Shown: positions 28,159 through 38,269 of the stretch, one piece after another | Layout: each line of letters begins with the position of its first letter | Numbering within the stretch: position 1 is the first letter of the stretch | Assembly: GCA_006218045.1 (NCBI GenBank) | Contig: VBWB01000001.1 | Span: 248,001-312,000, forward strand | DNA length: 64,000 nucleotides | DNA from: Stygiobacter sp. | Lineage (GTDB): Bacteria; Pseudomonadota; Alphaproteobacteria; Rhodospirillales; Magnetospirillaceae | Reading direction: 5' to 3' | The notes under the pieces: generated by a model | Databases searched by the model: none | Told to the model about the DNA's origin: nothing | What the model saw: only the letters and a program-made list of their open reading frames with translations | Position numbers and translations under genes: made by a program

Positions 28159-30419
28159 GCGCTTCCCCCGACCAGTTCGGCGAAGCGGCGGTGCAGCATT
28201 TGGGCGGTCCCGGTCAACAGCCTCAGCCCGATCTCGTCCACATGGCGGGCGCGCCAGGGCTCCAGATCGCTGCCGGCGACCCATTGGTTGAAGGCGCCCA
28301 TGGCCGGGCCGCAATGGATCTGGAAATCCACCTTGTGGTCCGCGTCGCCCGTGAGCGCCCAGCGGCTGGAATCCTTGAAATAACGGCGGAACACCAGGGC
28401 CATCTTGTGCTTGGGCAGGCGTTCGGCCCGCGCGATCTCTTCTGCCGACAGGCGGTTGCGCAGCTCGTCCCAAATGGCGGCGAGCGGGCGATGGAAGGTG
28501 CGGTCCTCGATCTGACGGCGGGTGGCAGGGTCGATGGCATCGAGCGAGTCGTATTGCCGGTAAAGCGCCACCAGCTTGTCCGCCCGCGCCGGGAAGAACA
28601 GGCCCTTTTTCAGCACCTGCACCTTCGATCCCAACTCGAACATCTCGCCCGAGGGGGCGTAGGCGGTGTCGTGCACCGCCGCCCCGGCCAGCATGTCCTT
28701 GACCAGATCGCTGGTCCCGGCCTCGACCGTGCATTGATTGATGGAGCCGGTGACCAGGTATTCCGCCCCCAGCACCAGCACCGCCGCCGCCGCCTCGGGC
28801 GTGCCGATGCCGCCGCCGGCGCCCACATGGATGCGGCCGAAACGGGGGAAACGGTCCGCCGCCTGATCGCGCACGCGGAGGATGGCCGGAATCAGGGTGA
28901 AGGGCATGCCCTGGTCGGTATGGCCGCCGGAATCCGATTCCACCGTGATGGCGTCGGCCATGGGCACCTGACGCAGCAATTCCGCTTGGGTCGGGGTCAG
29001 GCTGCCGGCTTCCAGCAGCTTGGCGATGACCCGTTCGGGCGCCGGCGCCAGGAATTGTTCGGCCACGTCGGGGCGCGACACCTTGGCCATCACCCGGTTG
29101 GCCGCGCGGATGCGGGGGCCGTCCTCGGATAATCCCGCAGCGCGATAGCGCACCAGGGCCGGGGTCACCTCCATGAAGGCCGAGGCCTCGACCACCCGCA
29201 CGCCCTGTTGCAGCAGCAAATCGGTCAGCTGGTCTTCCAGATGGGGATGATTGACATGGGCGATGAAGTTGACGCCGAAGGGGGCACCCTCGGGGATTTG
29301 GGCGCGGATATGGGTGATCGCCGCCGCCACCTCGGTCATGGCCAGGCCGCCGGCACCGAAAAAGCCCAGCATGCCGGCTTGCGCCAGCCGCGCCACCAGG
29401 GCGACCGAGGACACGCCCTGATACATGGCCCCGGCCACATAGGCCTGGGACAGGCCGAAATCGGCGCAAAACGCCGCTGATCCGATGGGGATGCGCTGGG
29501 GGTGGGGGGCGGGCGGTGGCGGTGGTACGGTTTCCTCTGCGGCCAGGATGGCGGAATCCAGCGGCCCGGCCTCGGCCTGGATGCGGCGGATCATCGGTTT
29601 GACCACCGGTGGTCCGTCGCCGATCTCGGTGCAATTCTCGAAACGCAAGCCCTTGGCCAGCAGCCAGCGGATGGACTCGCTCCAGCGCACCGGCGCGGTG
29701 ATCTGTTCGACCATGCGCTGGCGGATGGTGTCGGCGGCGTGTGGTCGGGCGGTGACGTTGGCGATCACCGGAATGCGCGGCGGGGCAAAGGCGATATCGG
29801 CGACGAAAGTAGCGAAGTCGCGCTGTGCCTCGGCCATGAACGGGGTGTGGAAGGCGCCACCCACCTGCAACACCACGTAATGGCTGGCTCCGGCCTGACG
29901 GAACAACGCTTCGGCGGCGACGATGGCATCGCGCCGGCCCGACAGCACGATCTGGCGCGGGGTGTTGTAATTGGCGGCGAAGACATCGGTCAAGCCATTG
30001 GCCTGGATGACCGCTTCGATCTGCTCGGCCTCCAGGCCGATGATGGCGGCCATGCCGCCGCCCTGGGCCTGATCCATCAATTGGCCGCGCTTGTGCACCA
30101 AGCGCAGGCCGGACTGGAAATCCACCACCCCGGCGGCGAACAGGGCGGCGTATTCGCCGACGCTGTGGCCCAGCACCATTTCGGGCGGGCCGCTTTCCGC
30201 CACCTGTTGCAAGGTTTTCAGGGCCGAGACCACATAAAGCGCCGGCTGGGTGAAATTGGTGCGGGTCAGCCGCTCGATCGGGCCGTTCAGGCACAATTCA
30301 GTGATGGAATAGCCCAAGACGGCGTCGGCCTGGGCGACCAGATCGGGAAATTCGTTGAACAACTCGGCGCCCATGCCGAGGCGTTGCGCGCCCTGGCCGG
30401 GATAGAGGAAGGCTTTCAT
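28155..30419 (-). CDS. Trans-acting acyltransferase-enoylreductase (AT-ER) fusion
   Basis: This 754-residue protein is the likely malonyl-CoA loader of the AT-less PKS. The N-terminal AT (about 1-300) begins MKAFLYPGQGAQ, has the GHSVGE nucleophile elbow with Ser 86, and an AFH motif with His 191 typical of malonyl specificity. From about residue 310 to the end it matches PfaD/PksE-type FMN-dependent enoylreductases: GVNFI early, ESDSGGHTD, GAGGGIGTPEAAAAVLVLGA, then a conserved C-terminal region. The open frame extends further upstream, but the ATG at 30419 is chosen because it overlaps the transporter stop (ATGA) and begins the family N-terminus. Its own stop overlaps the giant PKS start. 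Only one AT is present; many trans-AT clusters have an extra AT or a hydrolase-type AT. Confidence 0.95.
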   Translation of the reverse strand: MKAFLYPGQGAQRLGMGAELFNEFPDLVAQADAVLGYSITELCLNGPIERLTRTNFTQPALYVVSALKTLQQVAESGPPEMVLGHSVGEYAALFAAGVVDFQSGLRLVHKRGQLMDQAQGGGMAAIIGLEAEQIEAVIQANGLTDVFAANYNTPRQIVLSGRRDAIVAAEALFRQAGASHYVVLQVGGAFHTPFMAEAQRDFATFVADIAFAPPRIPVIANVTARPHAADTIRQRMVEQITAPVRWSESIRWLLAKGLRFENCTEIGDGPPVVKPMIRRIQAEAGPLDSAILAAEETVPPPPPAPHPQRIPIGSAAFCADFGLSQAYVAGAMYQGVSSVALVARLAQAGMLGFFGAGGLAMTEVAAAITHIRAQIPEGAPFGVNFIAHVNHPHLEDQLTDLLLQQGVRVVEASAFMEVTPALVRYRAAGLSEDGPRIRAANRVMAKVSRPDVAEQFLAPAPERVIAKLLEAGSLTPTQAELLRQVPMADAITVESDSGGHTDQGMPFTLIPAILRVRDQAADRFPRFGRIHVGAGGGIGTPEAAAAVLVLGAEYLVTGSINQCTVEAGTSDLVKDMLAGAAVHDTAYAPSGEMFELGSKVQVLKKGLFFPARADKLVALYRQYDSLDAIDPATRRQIEDRTFHRPLAAIWDELRNRLSAEEIARAERLPKHKMALVFRRYFKDSSRWALTGDADHKVDFQIHCGPAMGAFNQWVAGSDLEPWRARHVDEIGLRLLTGTAQMLHRRFAELVGGSA

Positions 30420-32068
30420 GCATGGCCCCCTTCGCTGCCGGGACGATCCCAGACGATGCGGCCCAGATCCAGTTTGATCACCCGGTCGGCATGGTGCCAA
30501 TAGCGTTCGTCATGGCTGACGGCGACCACCAGTTTGCCCTTGGCCTTGAGGGCGGGGATAAGGTTTTCATAGAAATAACGGCGGAAGTGGATGTCTTGTT
30601 CCGCCGACCATTCGTCGAACAGGTAAATGGGCCGGTCCTCCAGCAGCGCCGCGATCAGCGCCAGCCGCTTGCGCTGGCCGGTGGACAGGTGCAGACGGCT
30701 GAAGCGGCCCTGCTCGAACCGGACCTTGCCGGCCAGCCCCATCTGGTCGATCAGCCGGTTGACCTCGACCGGGTCGGCCTGTTCCAGCCCATAAAGGCGG
30801 TCGAACAGATGGAAATCGACGAAAATGGCGGAAAACAGCTCGCGCAGGCCGGCGATAGCTGGGCCGGTGATCACTTGGCCATCGACCCGGATCAATCCCT
30901 TGGCCGCCGGGTAAAGGCCGCAGAGCAGGCGCAGGACGGTGGATTTGCCGCTGCCGTTGCCGCCGACCACGAACACCACCTCACCCCGGGTGAGCGTCAG
31001 GTCCAGCGGCCCAGCGGTGAAACCGGCCTCGCCGCCCTCGCCCCGATGGGTGAAGCATAAGCCCTCATAGGACAGGGTGCGAAACCCGGTGAAGGCCTTG
31101 GCCTGTTCCCGCGCCACAGCGGGCGACACCGAGCCGGCATCGGCCAGCCGCTTTTGTACCTGCAAGATGCCGTCCAGCCCGACCTGGGCACGGATGAACA
31201 TGGGCGACAGGGCGACGATCTTGGCCAGCGGGCTGACGCAGAACAGCAATACCGGGATCAGTTGGAAGACGATCAGGCCATGGCCGTCGATGAAACCGGG
31301 AAAGGCGAAGCCGACCACGCCCAAAAGCAGATAGGTGACCAGGCTGGACAGCAGGATCATCTCGGCCCAATGCTCGCCCGATTTCACCAGCAGGGCCTCG
31401 CTGGAGCGCGACAGCGTGCGATAGCTGCGCTCGATGCCGTCGCCGCAGGCGCTGTTCAGGCGCACTTCCTTGGCCCCTTGGATGATGGCGTCGATGGTGT
31501 CCAGCATGCTGGCCTGCCGCTGGCCCAGGGCGGCCAGGGTGACGCGGAAACGGCGGTTGATGGCGAGATAGCTGGCGATGCCGGCACCGACGGCGATGAT
31601 GAAGGCGGCAAAGGCCATGGGCGACAGCCAAGCCAGATAGATCAGCGAGAAAAACAGCAAGATGGCCTGCTGGAAGGCGTCGACCAGCAGCGGAAAAGTC
31701 ACCGACAGGTGGTTGGTCTCGTGCGACACCATGGAATAAAGCTTGCCGCGCCCAAGGGAATCGGCCACCAGCAACTCGGTTTGCCGCAGCTTGTCGACCA
31801 CGTCCAGGCGGACGCGGTTGAGCAGATGCTCGATCAGGGTGTTGGCGCGCAGCAAGGCGGAGGTATTGGACAGGTAATAGGCCAGGAACACACCGGCGAA
31901 ACCCAGCCACAGCAACCAGCCGGGCCGTTCGCCCAGGGCGATGTCGCCGCCGACCTCGTTGATCATCACCACCAGGCCAGCATTGGCCATGCCGGCGGTG
32001 GTGGTGAGGGCGGCCATGGCCCATAATTGCCGGCGGCTGGCCCCGCCCAGGAAAGCGGCGATGCTCAT
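30416..32068 (-). CDS. ABC exporter, cyclic-peptide/siderophore type (PvdE/SyrD-like), second copy
   Basis: This 550-residue half-transporter fuses a six-helix membrane domain (about 1-320) to an ATPase domain. Walker A (GGNGSGKST) lies near residue 371, the signature reads LSTGQRKRLALI, and Walker B runs into LFDEWSAEQD. The LSxGQRKRLAL and DEW(A/S)A(D/E)QD wording is characteristic of the PvdE/SyrD cyclic-peptide exporter family. It starts at 32068 in an ATGA overlap with its paralogue, and its stop overlaps the AT-ER start, so all are one translational unit. It probably exports the polyketide or an intermediate from cytoplasm to periplasm, alone or as a heterodimer with the neighbour. Export by this family is better known for NRPS products. 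Confidence 0.93.
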   Translation of the reverse strand: MSIAAFLGGASRRQLWAMAALTTTAGMANAGLVVMINEVGGDIALGERPGWLLWLGFAGVFLAYYLSNTSALLRANTLIEHLLNRVRLDVVDKLRQTELLVADSLGRGKLYSMVSHETNHLSVTFPLLVDAFQQAILLFFSLIYLAWLSPMAFAAFIIAVGAGIASYLAINRRFRVTLAALGQRQASMLDTIDAIIQGAKEVRLNSACGDGIERSYRTLSRSSEALLVKSGEHWAEMILLSSLVTYLLLGVVGFAFPGFIDGHGLIVFQLIPVLLFCVSPLAKIVALSPMFIRAQVGLDGILQVQKRLADAGSVSPAVAREQAKAFTGFRTLSYEGLCFTHRGEGGEAGFTAGPLDLTLTRGEVVFVVGGNGSGKSTVLRLLCGLYPAAKGLIRVDGQVITGPAIAGLRELFSAIFVDFHLFDRLYGLEQADPVEVNRLIDQMGLAGKVRFEQGRFSRLHLSTGQRKRLALIAALLEDRPIYLFDEWSAEQDIHFRRYFYENLIPALKAKGKLVVAVSHDERYWHHADRVIKLDLGRIVWDRPGSEGGHA

Positions 32069-33714
32069 GCCGTCCCCCCGGTTTCGGCCCCGCCCCCGGT
32101 CTCGGCGGTAAGCACGCCCAGATCCATGGACAGCCGGCGGTCGCAACAATACCAGAAGCGGTCGTCATGGGTGACCGCCAGCACGGTCTTGCCGCGCTGT
32201 TTCAACTCGGGCAACAGAACCGTATAGAACAATTGGCGGAAATGGGCATCCTGGTCGGCCGCCCATTCGTCGAACAGATAGATGTCGCGGTCCTGCGCCA
32301 GGGCGATGATCATGGCCAGCCGCTTGCGCTGACCGGTGGACAGGACAGTGGTGGAAAAACGGCCACCGGCGAAGCTGACCTTGTCGGTCAACTCCATGCG
32401 CGCGATCAGCGCCTGGACCCGTTCGGGATCGGCGTCATCCAGGCCGTAAAGGCGGTCGAACAGGTGGAAATCGGCGAAAATTGCGGCGAACAGCTCGCGG
32501 TAATCCTGGCGCTCGGCCTCGCCGATGACGGTGCCGTCCACCTCGATCGTGCCGGTATCGGGGGTGTAGAGGCCGCATAACAGCTTCATGGCGGTGGATT
32601 TGCCGCTGCCGTTGCCGCCGACCACGAACACGGTCTCGCCCCGGGTCAGGGTCAGGTCCAGCGGCCCCGAGGTGAAGGTGATTTCCCCCGCCTCGTCGCG
32701 ATAGCTGAAACCAAGATCGCGGCAGGCGATGGTGGAGAAACCGGTGAAACGCGATTCCGTCACCACGGGCATCGGGCCGCGCTTGAGGTTCAGGCGCTGT
32801 TCCAGCCGGGCGACGTGGCCCAGGCCCATGTCGGCCTTGGTGTAAAGCGGCGCGGCGGCGGTGATGGCGGTGACCGGGCCGACGCAGAAGATGGCGGCGG
32901 CGGTGATCTTGTAGATGACGTCGGTATAGCCCTGGAAGAACAGCGGCAGGATGAAGATGACCGCGCCGACCAGGGCATAAAGGAAGGCATTGCCGAATTG
33001 CAGCAGCACCACCCATTTGCCGCCGATTCCGACCACCCGGTTTTGCAGGTCGTCGACCACCCGGGTGAAGCGGAGGAACAAGGCGTCGTTCTTGTCGCCG
33101 TTCAGGCGGATTTCCTGAAAGCCCTTGGTGAAATGGGCCAAGGTGTCCAGCATCTCGGCTTCCTGGCGATGGACCCGCATCAATTCGTGGTCCAGCTTGC
33201 GCCGCCGCAGCCAGAACAGCGCCAGCCCCAAGGCGGTGAAACCGGTGACGACCATGAAGGCGATCAGCGACAAGGTGGCGATGTAAAGCAGGCAGAAGAC
33301 CAGCAGGAAGACGCTTTGCCCGGCGCTGACCAACAGCGGCAGGCTTTGCGACAGATGATTGATTTCTTGCGCCACGGTGGCGAAGATTTCGCCCTGGCCC
33401 AGATTTTCCAAGGTGCGCAGATCGACCCGGCGCAACTTGCCAACCACGCGCAGGCGCAGGGCTTCCAACCGGTGCTGCACCAACTGGTTGGCCTCGCGCA
33501 AGGACGCACGGTCGGCCAGGAAGAAGAAGGCGAACAGGCAGATGTAAATCAGCAGCGCTTCGCCGTCGAAGGGGCTGGCCAGCGCCGCCCGCTCCGCCGC
33601 CTGGTTGATCATGCCGAGCAAGGCCGCGTTGGCCAGACCGGCCAGACAGGTGACCACCAGCAGATGCCGGAAGCCAGTGGTCGTGCCGGTGCTCACGAGA
33701 CGAAGGACATGCAT
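32065..33714 (-). CDS. ABC exporter, cyclic-peptide/siderophore type (PvdE/SyrD-like), first gene of the PKS operon
   Basis: This 549-residue fused permease-ATPase is a paralogue of the next gene. It has several membrane segments in the first 300 residues, Walker A GGNGSGKST near 363, signature LSTGQRKRLAMI, and Walker B followed by DEWAADQD. It is the 5'-most gene of the exporter-PKS operon. The start at 33714 is the longest plausible ATG. A GTG seven codons later is possible because no strong Shine-Dalgarno fixes the start (only a CAGGGG about 15 bases upstream). Two consecutive paralogues suggest a heterodimer. Confidence 0.92.
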   Translation of the reverse strand: MHVLRLVSTGTTTGFRHLLVVTCLAGLANAALLGMINQAAERAALASPFDGEALLIYICLFAFFFLADRASLREANQLVQHRLEALRLRVVGKLRRVDLRTLENLGQGEIFATVAQEINHLSQSLPLLVSAGQSVFLLVFCLLYIATLSLIAFMVVTGFTALGLALFWLRRRKLDHELMRVHRQEAEMLDTLAHFTKGFQEIRLNGDKNDALFLRFTRVVDDLQNRVVGIGGKWVVLLQFGNAFLYALVGAVIFILPLFFQGYTDVIYKITAAAIFCVGPVTAITAAAPLYTKADMGLGHVARLEQRLNLKRGPMPVVTESRFTGFSTIACRDLGFSYRDEAGEITFTSGPLDLTLTRGETVFVVGGNGSGKSTAMKLLCGLYTPDTGTIEVDGTVIGEAERQDYRELFAAIFADFHLFDRLYGLDDADPERVQALIARMELTDKVSFAGGRFSTTVLSTGQRKRLAMIIALAQDRDIYLFDEWAADQDAHFRQLFYTVLLPELKQRGKTVLAVTHDDRFWYCCDRRLSMDLGVLTAETGGGAETGGTA

Positions 33715-33745
33715 TCCGTCGAGATATCCCCTGGCGACCCCTTGA

Positions 33746-33769
33746 AATTACCGCATCATAGCGGTAATT
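33746..33769 (-). promoter_or_regulatory. Candidate operator/promoter of the exporter-PKS operon: perfect dyad around TATGAT
   Basis: Read on the minus strand, arms AATTACCGC and GCGGTAATT (9 bp, perfect) flank the six bases TATGAT, which match a sigma-70 -10 hexamer at 5 of 6 positions. The element lies about 32 bases upstream of the first exporter start, in the only gap (147 bp) before that gene. No good -35 sits 16-18 bases upstream, which would fit a promoter needing an activator or occluded by a dimeric repressor. The element lacks a T-run, so a terminator for the upstream kinase is less likely. Confidence 0.5.
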
Positions 33770-33861
33770 GCCAAGGATCGCACGTGAGGAAAGGGAGGGC
33801 TTGTTTCTCTCTGGGTTGAGGAATGGACGGGGAACTGTTTTTTGCCCTGGCCGTTCCTTTC

Positions 33862-36800
33862 TTATTTGTCTTGTCCGGTGATGGCGAATTCAGCCAGCAG
33901 GGCGGCGGCGGCGTCGAAATCCAGACGGTCGACGGCCTGTCTGATCGGGGCGAAGGCTTGGGCCCGGGCGCCATCCAGCATGGCGGTCAACTGATCGGTC
34001 AGATCCATGGCGCCCATGTCGTTACTGGCCAGCAAGGCGGCCAGCCGGTCCGTGGTCGCCGCGATCGCGGCGGGATCGGCGGCGGGCGTGGCTGGGGCGG
34101 CGGTCTGGGATTGATCTTCCAGCCGGGCGATGCCGTCGACGACGCGGGCCAGTTCGGCGGCGAAGGCGATGCGGGCGGCCTCTGCCTCGTCGCGGCGGTC
34201 CATTTTCAGCGCCGTCTCCAGGGTCCGGCTGCATTCGTACAGGGCTTGGGCGCCGATATTGCCGGCGACGCCCTTGATGGTATGGGCCAGGGCACTGGCC
34301 TGTTCCAGGGCGCCGTCTCGCATGCTGGTTGCCATGATCGCGGCGCCGTCGGCGTGACGGCGGCGGAAATCCAGCAGCAATTTGCGGTAAAGCCCCGTGT
34401 TGCCCATCACCCGCGACAGCCCGGCGCCGCAATCGATGCCCGGCAGGCCGTCGAAACGGATGTGCGGGGCCTGAATTTCCACTCGTCCGGGCTCGGGCGT
34501 CGCTTGTGGGCGGGCCGGCGGGCGCTGGTCCAGGCAGGTCGACAGCACCCGCAACAGAATGTGCGGCTCGATGGGTTTGGCCACATGGTCGTTCATGCCG
34601 GCATTGAGGCAGCGGTCGCGTTCCTCGGCCAGGGCATGGGCGGTCATGGCGATGATCGGCAGGCCAGCGAAACGGGGATCGGCGCGGATGCGTCCGGTCG
34701 CCTCGATACCGTCCATCACCGGCATTTGAATATCCATCAGCACGGCGTCGTAGCCGTCGCTGCCGGCGACATCCAGGGCCATCAACGCTTCCTCGCCGTT
34801 ATTGGCCAAGGCGACGGCGACTTGCCAATAGCCCAGGATTTCCGCGGCCACTTGCTGGTTGATTTCGTTGTCCTCGACCAGCAGCACATGGCGACCGCGT
34901 ACCGCTTCCAGCTGATCGGCATCGCCGTCATGGCCCAGGCCCAGCGGCTCGACGCCGATGCCGGGAACATGGCCGCCCGAGGCCAGGGTCATCATGGTGT
35001 CGAACAGCAAGGACGGATTGACCGGCTTGACCAGCAGGCTGTCGATGGCGGTGACGGCGCCGTTTTGCTCCATCACCTCCTCGCGGTCGCTGGCGGTGAC
35101 CATGATGATCACCGGGATCACCTGCAAGACGTCGCTTTGCTTGATCCGCTTCGACGCTTCCAGCCCGTCCATCACCGGCATGCGCCAGTCCATCAACACC
35201 ACCTTGTAGGGCGATTCGCCGGCGGCTTCCGCCCGCATGATCTCGGCCAAGGCGGCCTGGCCGTCCTCGGCCTCGGTCACCTGGCACTCCAGGCTGCGCA
35301 GCATTTCACCCAGCACGGCGCGGGTGGTGGCGTTGTCGTCGGCGACCATGACCCGGGCGCCGCGCAGATCCTGCCAGCGCGGCAAGGCGGTGGCGGCGCT
35401 GTCGGGGAGGGGCAGGTTGGCGGTGAAGCTGAAGGTGCTGCCCTTGCCGTGTTCGCTGTCGACCCAGATGCGGCCATCCATCAGTTCGACCATGCGCCGG
35501 CAGATGCTCAGGCCCAGGCCGGTGCCGCCGAACTGGCGGGTGGTCGAGGCGTCGGCCTGACTGAACGGCTCGAACAGGCGGGCGGCCTGCTGCTCGGTCA
35601 GGCCGATGCCGGTGTCGCGGACGGAAAACAGCAGGTTGGCTTTGCCGGCGCTCAGGGAGTGCAGCGCCACCCGCACCACCACTTCGCCCACATGGGTGAA
35701 CTTGATGGCGTTGGTGCACAGATTGGTGATGACCTGGGCCAGCCGCAACGGATCGCCGATCACCTTTTGCGGCAGGTCGCCGGTGGTGGCGAAGACGATT
35801 TCCAGGCCTTTTTCCTCGGCCCGGCGGGTGATCAGGTTGGCGACGTCGTCGAGCACGTCGGTGATGGAGAACTCGATCTGCTCGAATTCCAGCCGCCCGG
35901 CCTCGATCTTGGAGAAATCCAGGATGTCGTTGATGATCCCCAGCAAGGTCTGCGAGGCGTTTTGGATCTTGATCAGATAATCGCGCTGGCGCGGATCGAG
36001 CCCGGTGCGCAGGGCCAGCCCCGACAGGCCGATGATGGCGTTCATGGGCGTGCGGATTTCGTGGCTCATATTGGCGAGAAAGGCGCTTTTGGCCTGATTG
36101 GCCTGATCGGCCTCGTCGCGGGCCTGGGACAGGGCATCCTCGCGCTGGCGGATGGCGTCGACGAAATAGCCCAGGCTGCGGGCCATGTCGGCGATTTCAT
36201 CCTTGCCCTCGGTGGGGATGGGCACGGCGATGCCGCGGGCATGGCTGCCCATGGTTTCCTGCAAGCGGACCAAGCGTCCGACCACCTGACGGTTGACGTA
36301 GAGCATGACCAGCAGGCCGACCAGGATGGCGGCGCCGGTGACCCCGTACAACACCGCCTGGTCGCGGGCGATGAAGTGGGAAAAGGCTTCGCGGTCGGCG
36401 GCGGTTTCGCGCTCCAACTCGGTGAACAGGTTGGTGGCCGACAGCGACAGCCGCGACATCAGGTTATCGTTATGGCGCAGCAATCCCTTGACCCGGCCGT
36501 CCACCGCCAGCCAGCGGCGGCGCAGGGCGAAGATGCCGTCGCTGTCCCCGGTCATGGCGACCAGTTGGCCGGCGGATTCGCGCACCGATGCGGGCATCTT
36601 GGCCTTGATCGCCGCCGCCAGCACCTGGGCGGCTTCCTGCTCGACCGCATCCATCTCGTGCTCGCGCGTGATGCTGAGGGCGCGGGTCATCAAGGTGATG
36701 CCGCGCTCCAGCGCCCACGGCACGCCGCCCTCTTGCTGTTCCGCCTGACGGATGGTTTGCGACAGGGTATCGACGCGGCGGGTGGCTTGGGCCAGTTTGT

Positions 36801-37212
36801 CCTCGAGCTCGATGCGTTCGCCCACCGCCGCCACCAGTTGATCCAGGTTGGCGGCCATGGCGTCTCGATGTTGGGCCAGATTACTGCGGGCGGCTTCGCT
36901 GACCCCCCTTTGCCCCAGATCGTCGAAGGCGCGGCCCAGCACTGACAATTGGTCGTTGACGACATCGCGCTTGCGCCGCAATTCAAACATTCCGGTGGCG
37001 GTGGACAGGCTGAGACCGCTTTCCGACAGGGCTTCACTGCGCTGAACCAGACGGGCGACCACGATCAGGCGGCCCATCTGGGTGTCGGCGATGTGGCTGA
37101 ACCCCTGCTCGAACCGTTGGGTTCCGACCAACGCCACCAGAACAGCGGCCACGGTCATGCCGATGACCGTCAGCATCCCCAGGGTCAGGCGGGTGGCGAA
37201 GCCGAAGCGCAT
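33862..37212 (-). CDS. TorS-like hybrid histidine kinase (TM-sensor-TM-HAMP-HisKA-HATPase-REC-REC-Hpt)
   Basis: This 1116-residue membrane sensor has a first helix at about 12-32, a helical periplasmic region to about 286, a second helix at about 287-307, and HAMP. The kinase core has phospho-His 384 in SHEIRTP. HATPase boxes include DTGIGL and GGTGLGLS. Two receivers have Asp 675 and Asp 827. The C-terminal Hpt has His 977 in AHTIKG. The start at 37212 is fixed by GAGGGA eight bases upstream; the open frame runs further but without support. It follows the binding-protein gene by 22 bases. The pairing of a solute-binding protein with a tripartite kinase recalls TorT-TorS, so the binding protein is probably its ligand sensor. 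The ligand is unknown. Confidence 0.93.
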   Translation of the reverse strand: MRFGFATRLTLGMLTVIGMTVAAVLVALVGTQRFEQGFSHIADTQMGRLIVVARLVQRSEALSESGLSLSTATGMFELRRKRDVVNDQLSVLGRAFDDLGQRGVSEAARSNLAQHRDAMAANLDQLVAAVGERIELEDKLAQATRRVDTLSQTIRQAEQQEGGVPWALERGITLMTRALSITREHEMDAVEQEAAQVLAAAIKAKMPASVRESAGQLVAMTGDSDGIFALRRRWLAVDGRVKGLLRHNDNLMSRLSLSATNLFTELERETAADREAFSHFIARDQAVLYGVTGAAILVGLLVMLYVNRQVVGRLVRLQETMGSHARGIAVPIPTEGKDEIADMARSLGYFVDAIRQREDALSQARDEADQANQAKSAFLANMSHEIRTPMNAIIGLSGLALRTGLDPRQRDYLIKIQNASQTLLGIINDILDFSKIEAGRLEFEQIEFSITDVLDDVANLITRRAEEKGLEIVFATTGDLPQKVIGDPLRLAQVITNLCTNAIKFTHVGEVVVRVALHSLSAGKANLLFSVRDTGIGLTEQQAARLFEPFSQADASTTRQFGGTGLGLSICRRMVELMDGRIWVDSEHGKGSTFSFTANLPLPDSAATALPRWQDLRGARVMVADDNATTRAVLGEMLRSLECQVTEAEDGQAALAEIMRAEAAGESPYKVVLMDWRMPVMDGLEASKRIKQSDVLQVIPVIIMVTASDREEVMEQNGAVTAIDSLLVKPVNPSLLFDTMMTLASGGHVPGIGVEPLGLGHDGDADQLEAVRGRHVLLVEDNEINQQVAAEILGYWQVAVALANNGEEALMALDVAGSDGYDAVLMDIQMPVMDGIEATGRIRADPRFAGLPIIAMTAHALAEERDRCLNAGMNDHVAKPIEPHILLRVLSTCLDQRPPARPQATPEPGRVEIQAPHIRFDGLPGIDCGAGLSRVMGNTGLYRKLLLDFRRRHADGAAIMATSMRDGALEQASALAHTIKGVAGNIGAQALYECSRTLETALKMDRRDEAEAARIAFAAELARVVDGIARLEDQSQTAAPATPAADPAAIAATTDRLAALLASNDMGAMDLTDQLTAMLDGARAQAFAPIRQAVDRLDFDAAAALLAEFAITGQDK

Positions 37213-37234
37213 GGTGATGGTCCCTCGTCGGAAA

Positions 37235-38257
37235 TCAGCGGAACGGCGGCGACCACAGGATGCCGCCCTGGCTCGACAGGGCGTTCTGGCCACGCTCGAT
37301 GCCCAGAGCCTTGGTCAGGTTGCGGTTGTATATCTCGCCGTAATTGCCGACCTGTTCGATCACCCGCGCGGCCCAGGCCTTGTCCAGGCCCAGGCGGGCG
37401 CCCATGTCGCCGTCCAGCCCCAGCAGGCGGCGGATTTCCGGGTCGGCGCTGTTCATGTGTTGTTTGACGTTGGCCGAGGTGACGCCCAGTTCCTCGGCGG
37501 CGATGGTGGCCAGGATGGTCCAGCGGATGATGTCTTCCCAGCGGCGGTCGTTTTTCAGCACCACCGGCGACAAAGGCTCGCGGGTGATGCGTTCGGGCAG
37601 CAGCACGTAATCGGCGGGATTGGGGGCCAATTGCTGGCGCAGCGACGCCAGGATGATGCCGTCGGTGCTGACCGCGTCGCATTGGCGGTCGAAGAAGGCG
37701 GCGAACGAGCCTTGGATGGACGAATATTCCTGTATCTTGAAGCCGAGGTTGCGGACCTTGTTGACGCGGTTCAGCCCGCCCACCGAGGTGGCGTGGCTGA
37801 TCACGCAGATGCGCCGGCCCTTCAACTGCTCCAACCCGCTGATGCCGCCGTCGCGGCGGACCAGGAAGCCCTGGCCGTCCATCATGAAGGTGGCGGGAAA
37901 GGCCAGCCCGCCCATGTCCCGCTCCGAGGTCCAGGTCGAAGCCTCGGACAGGACGTCGACGGCCTTTTGCCGCAAGGCCTCGAAGCGGTCGAGGCTGGAC
38001 ACCGAGATGAAATCCACCGCCCGGGCATTGCCCAAGGTGGCGGCGGCGAAGGCCCGGCAGAAATCGGTATAGAAACCGGCCCATTGACCGTTTTCGTTCA
38101 TGGCGGTCAGGGCCGGGCCGTATTCGCTGACGCCGCAGCGGATGACGCCGCGGGCGGTGACCTCGTCCAAGGTGCCGGCGCGGGCCGGGGGCGGCGTGGT
38201 CAGGCCGGTCATCAATGACATCGCGGTTAATGCGGTGATCGCAATCCGTTTCAGCAT
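37235..38257 (-). CDS. Periplasmic amino-acid-type solute-binding protein (AapJ/BztA-like, family 3)
   Basis: This 340-residue protein has a cleavable signal peptide ending near ARAG. It then has the family 3 polar amino-acid-binding pattern: [36 protein letters not shown], and a C-terminal [25 protein letters not shown] lies eight bases before the ATG. It is encoded between the diguanylate cyclase (12-base gap) and the hybrid kinase (22-base gap). No permease or ATPase gene is nearby, which argues for a sensory role with the kinase over transport, though a remote transporter cannot be excluded. Confidence 0.9.
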   Translation of the reverse strand: MLKRIAITALTAMSLMTGLTTPPPARAGTLDEVTARGVIRCGVSEYGPALTAMNENGQWAGFYTDFCRAFAAATLGNARAVDFISVSSLDRFEALRQKAVDVLSEASTWTSERDMGGLAFPATFMMDGQGFLVRRDGGISGLEQLKGRRICVISHATSVGGLNRVNKVRNLGFKIQEYSSIQGSFAAFFDRQCDAVSTDGIILASLRQQLAPNPADYVLLPERITREPLSPVVLKNDRRWEDIIRWTILATIAAEELGVTSANVKQHMNSADPEIRRLLGLDGDMGARLGLDKAWAARVIEQVGNYGEIYNRNLTKALGIERGQNALSSQGGILWSPPFR

Positions 38258-38269
38258 GGTGACTGCTCC

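Noticed and set aside
28159-30294. N-terminal extension of the giant PKS frame
   Set aside because: The frame stays open to 30294 but the added sequence is low-complexity and lies opposite-frame within the AT-ER gene. The KS starts at the ATG of 28158, which overlaps the AT-ER stop.
33746-33769. The palindrome as a Rho-independent terminator of the kinase gene
   Set aside because: The stem is AT-containing with no T-run on either side and sits about 92 bases past the kinase stop but only about 32 before the next start, which fits an operator better.
33823-36945. 1040-codon plus-strand open frame over the hybrid kinase
   Set aside because: The minus strand carries unmistakable HisKA, HATPase, two receivers and Hpt. 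The plus frame is its shadow and has no domain.
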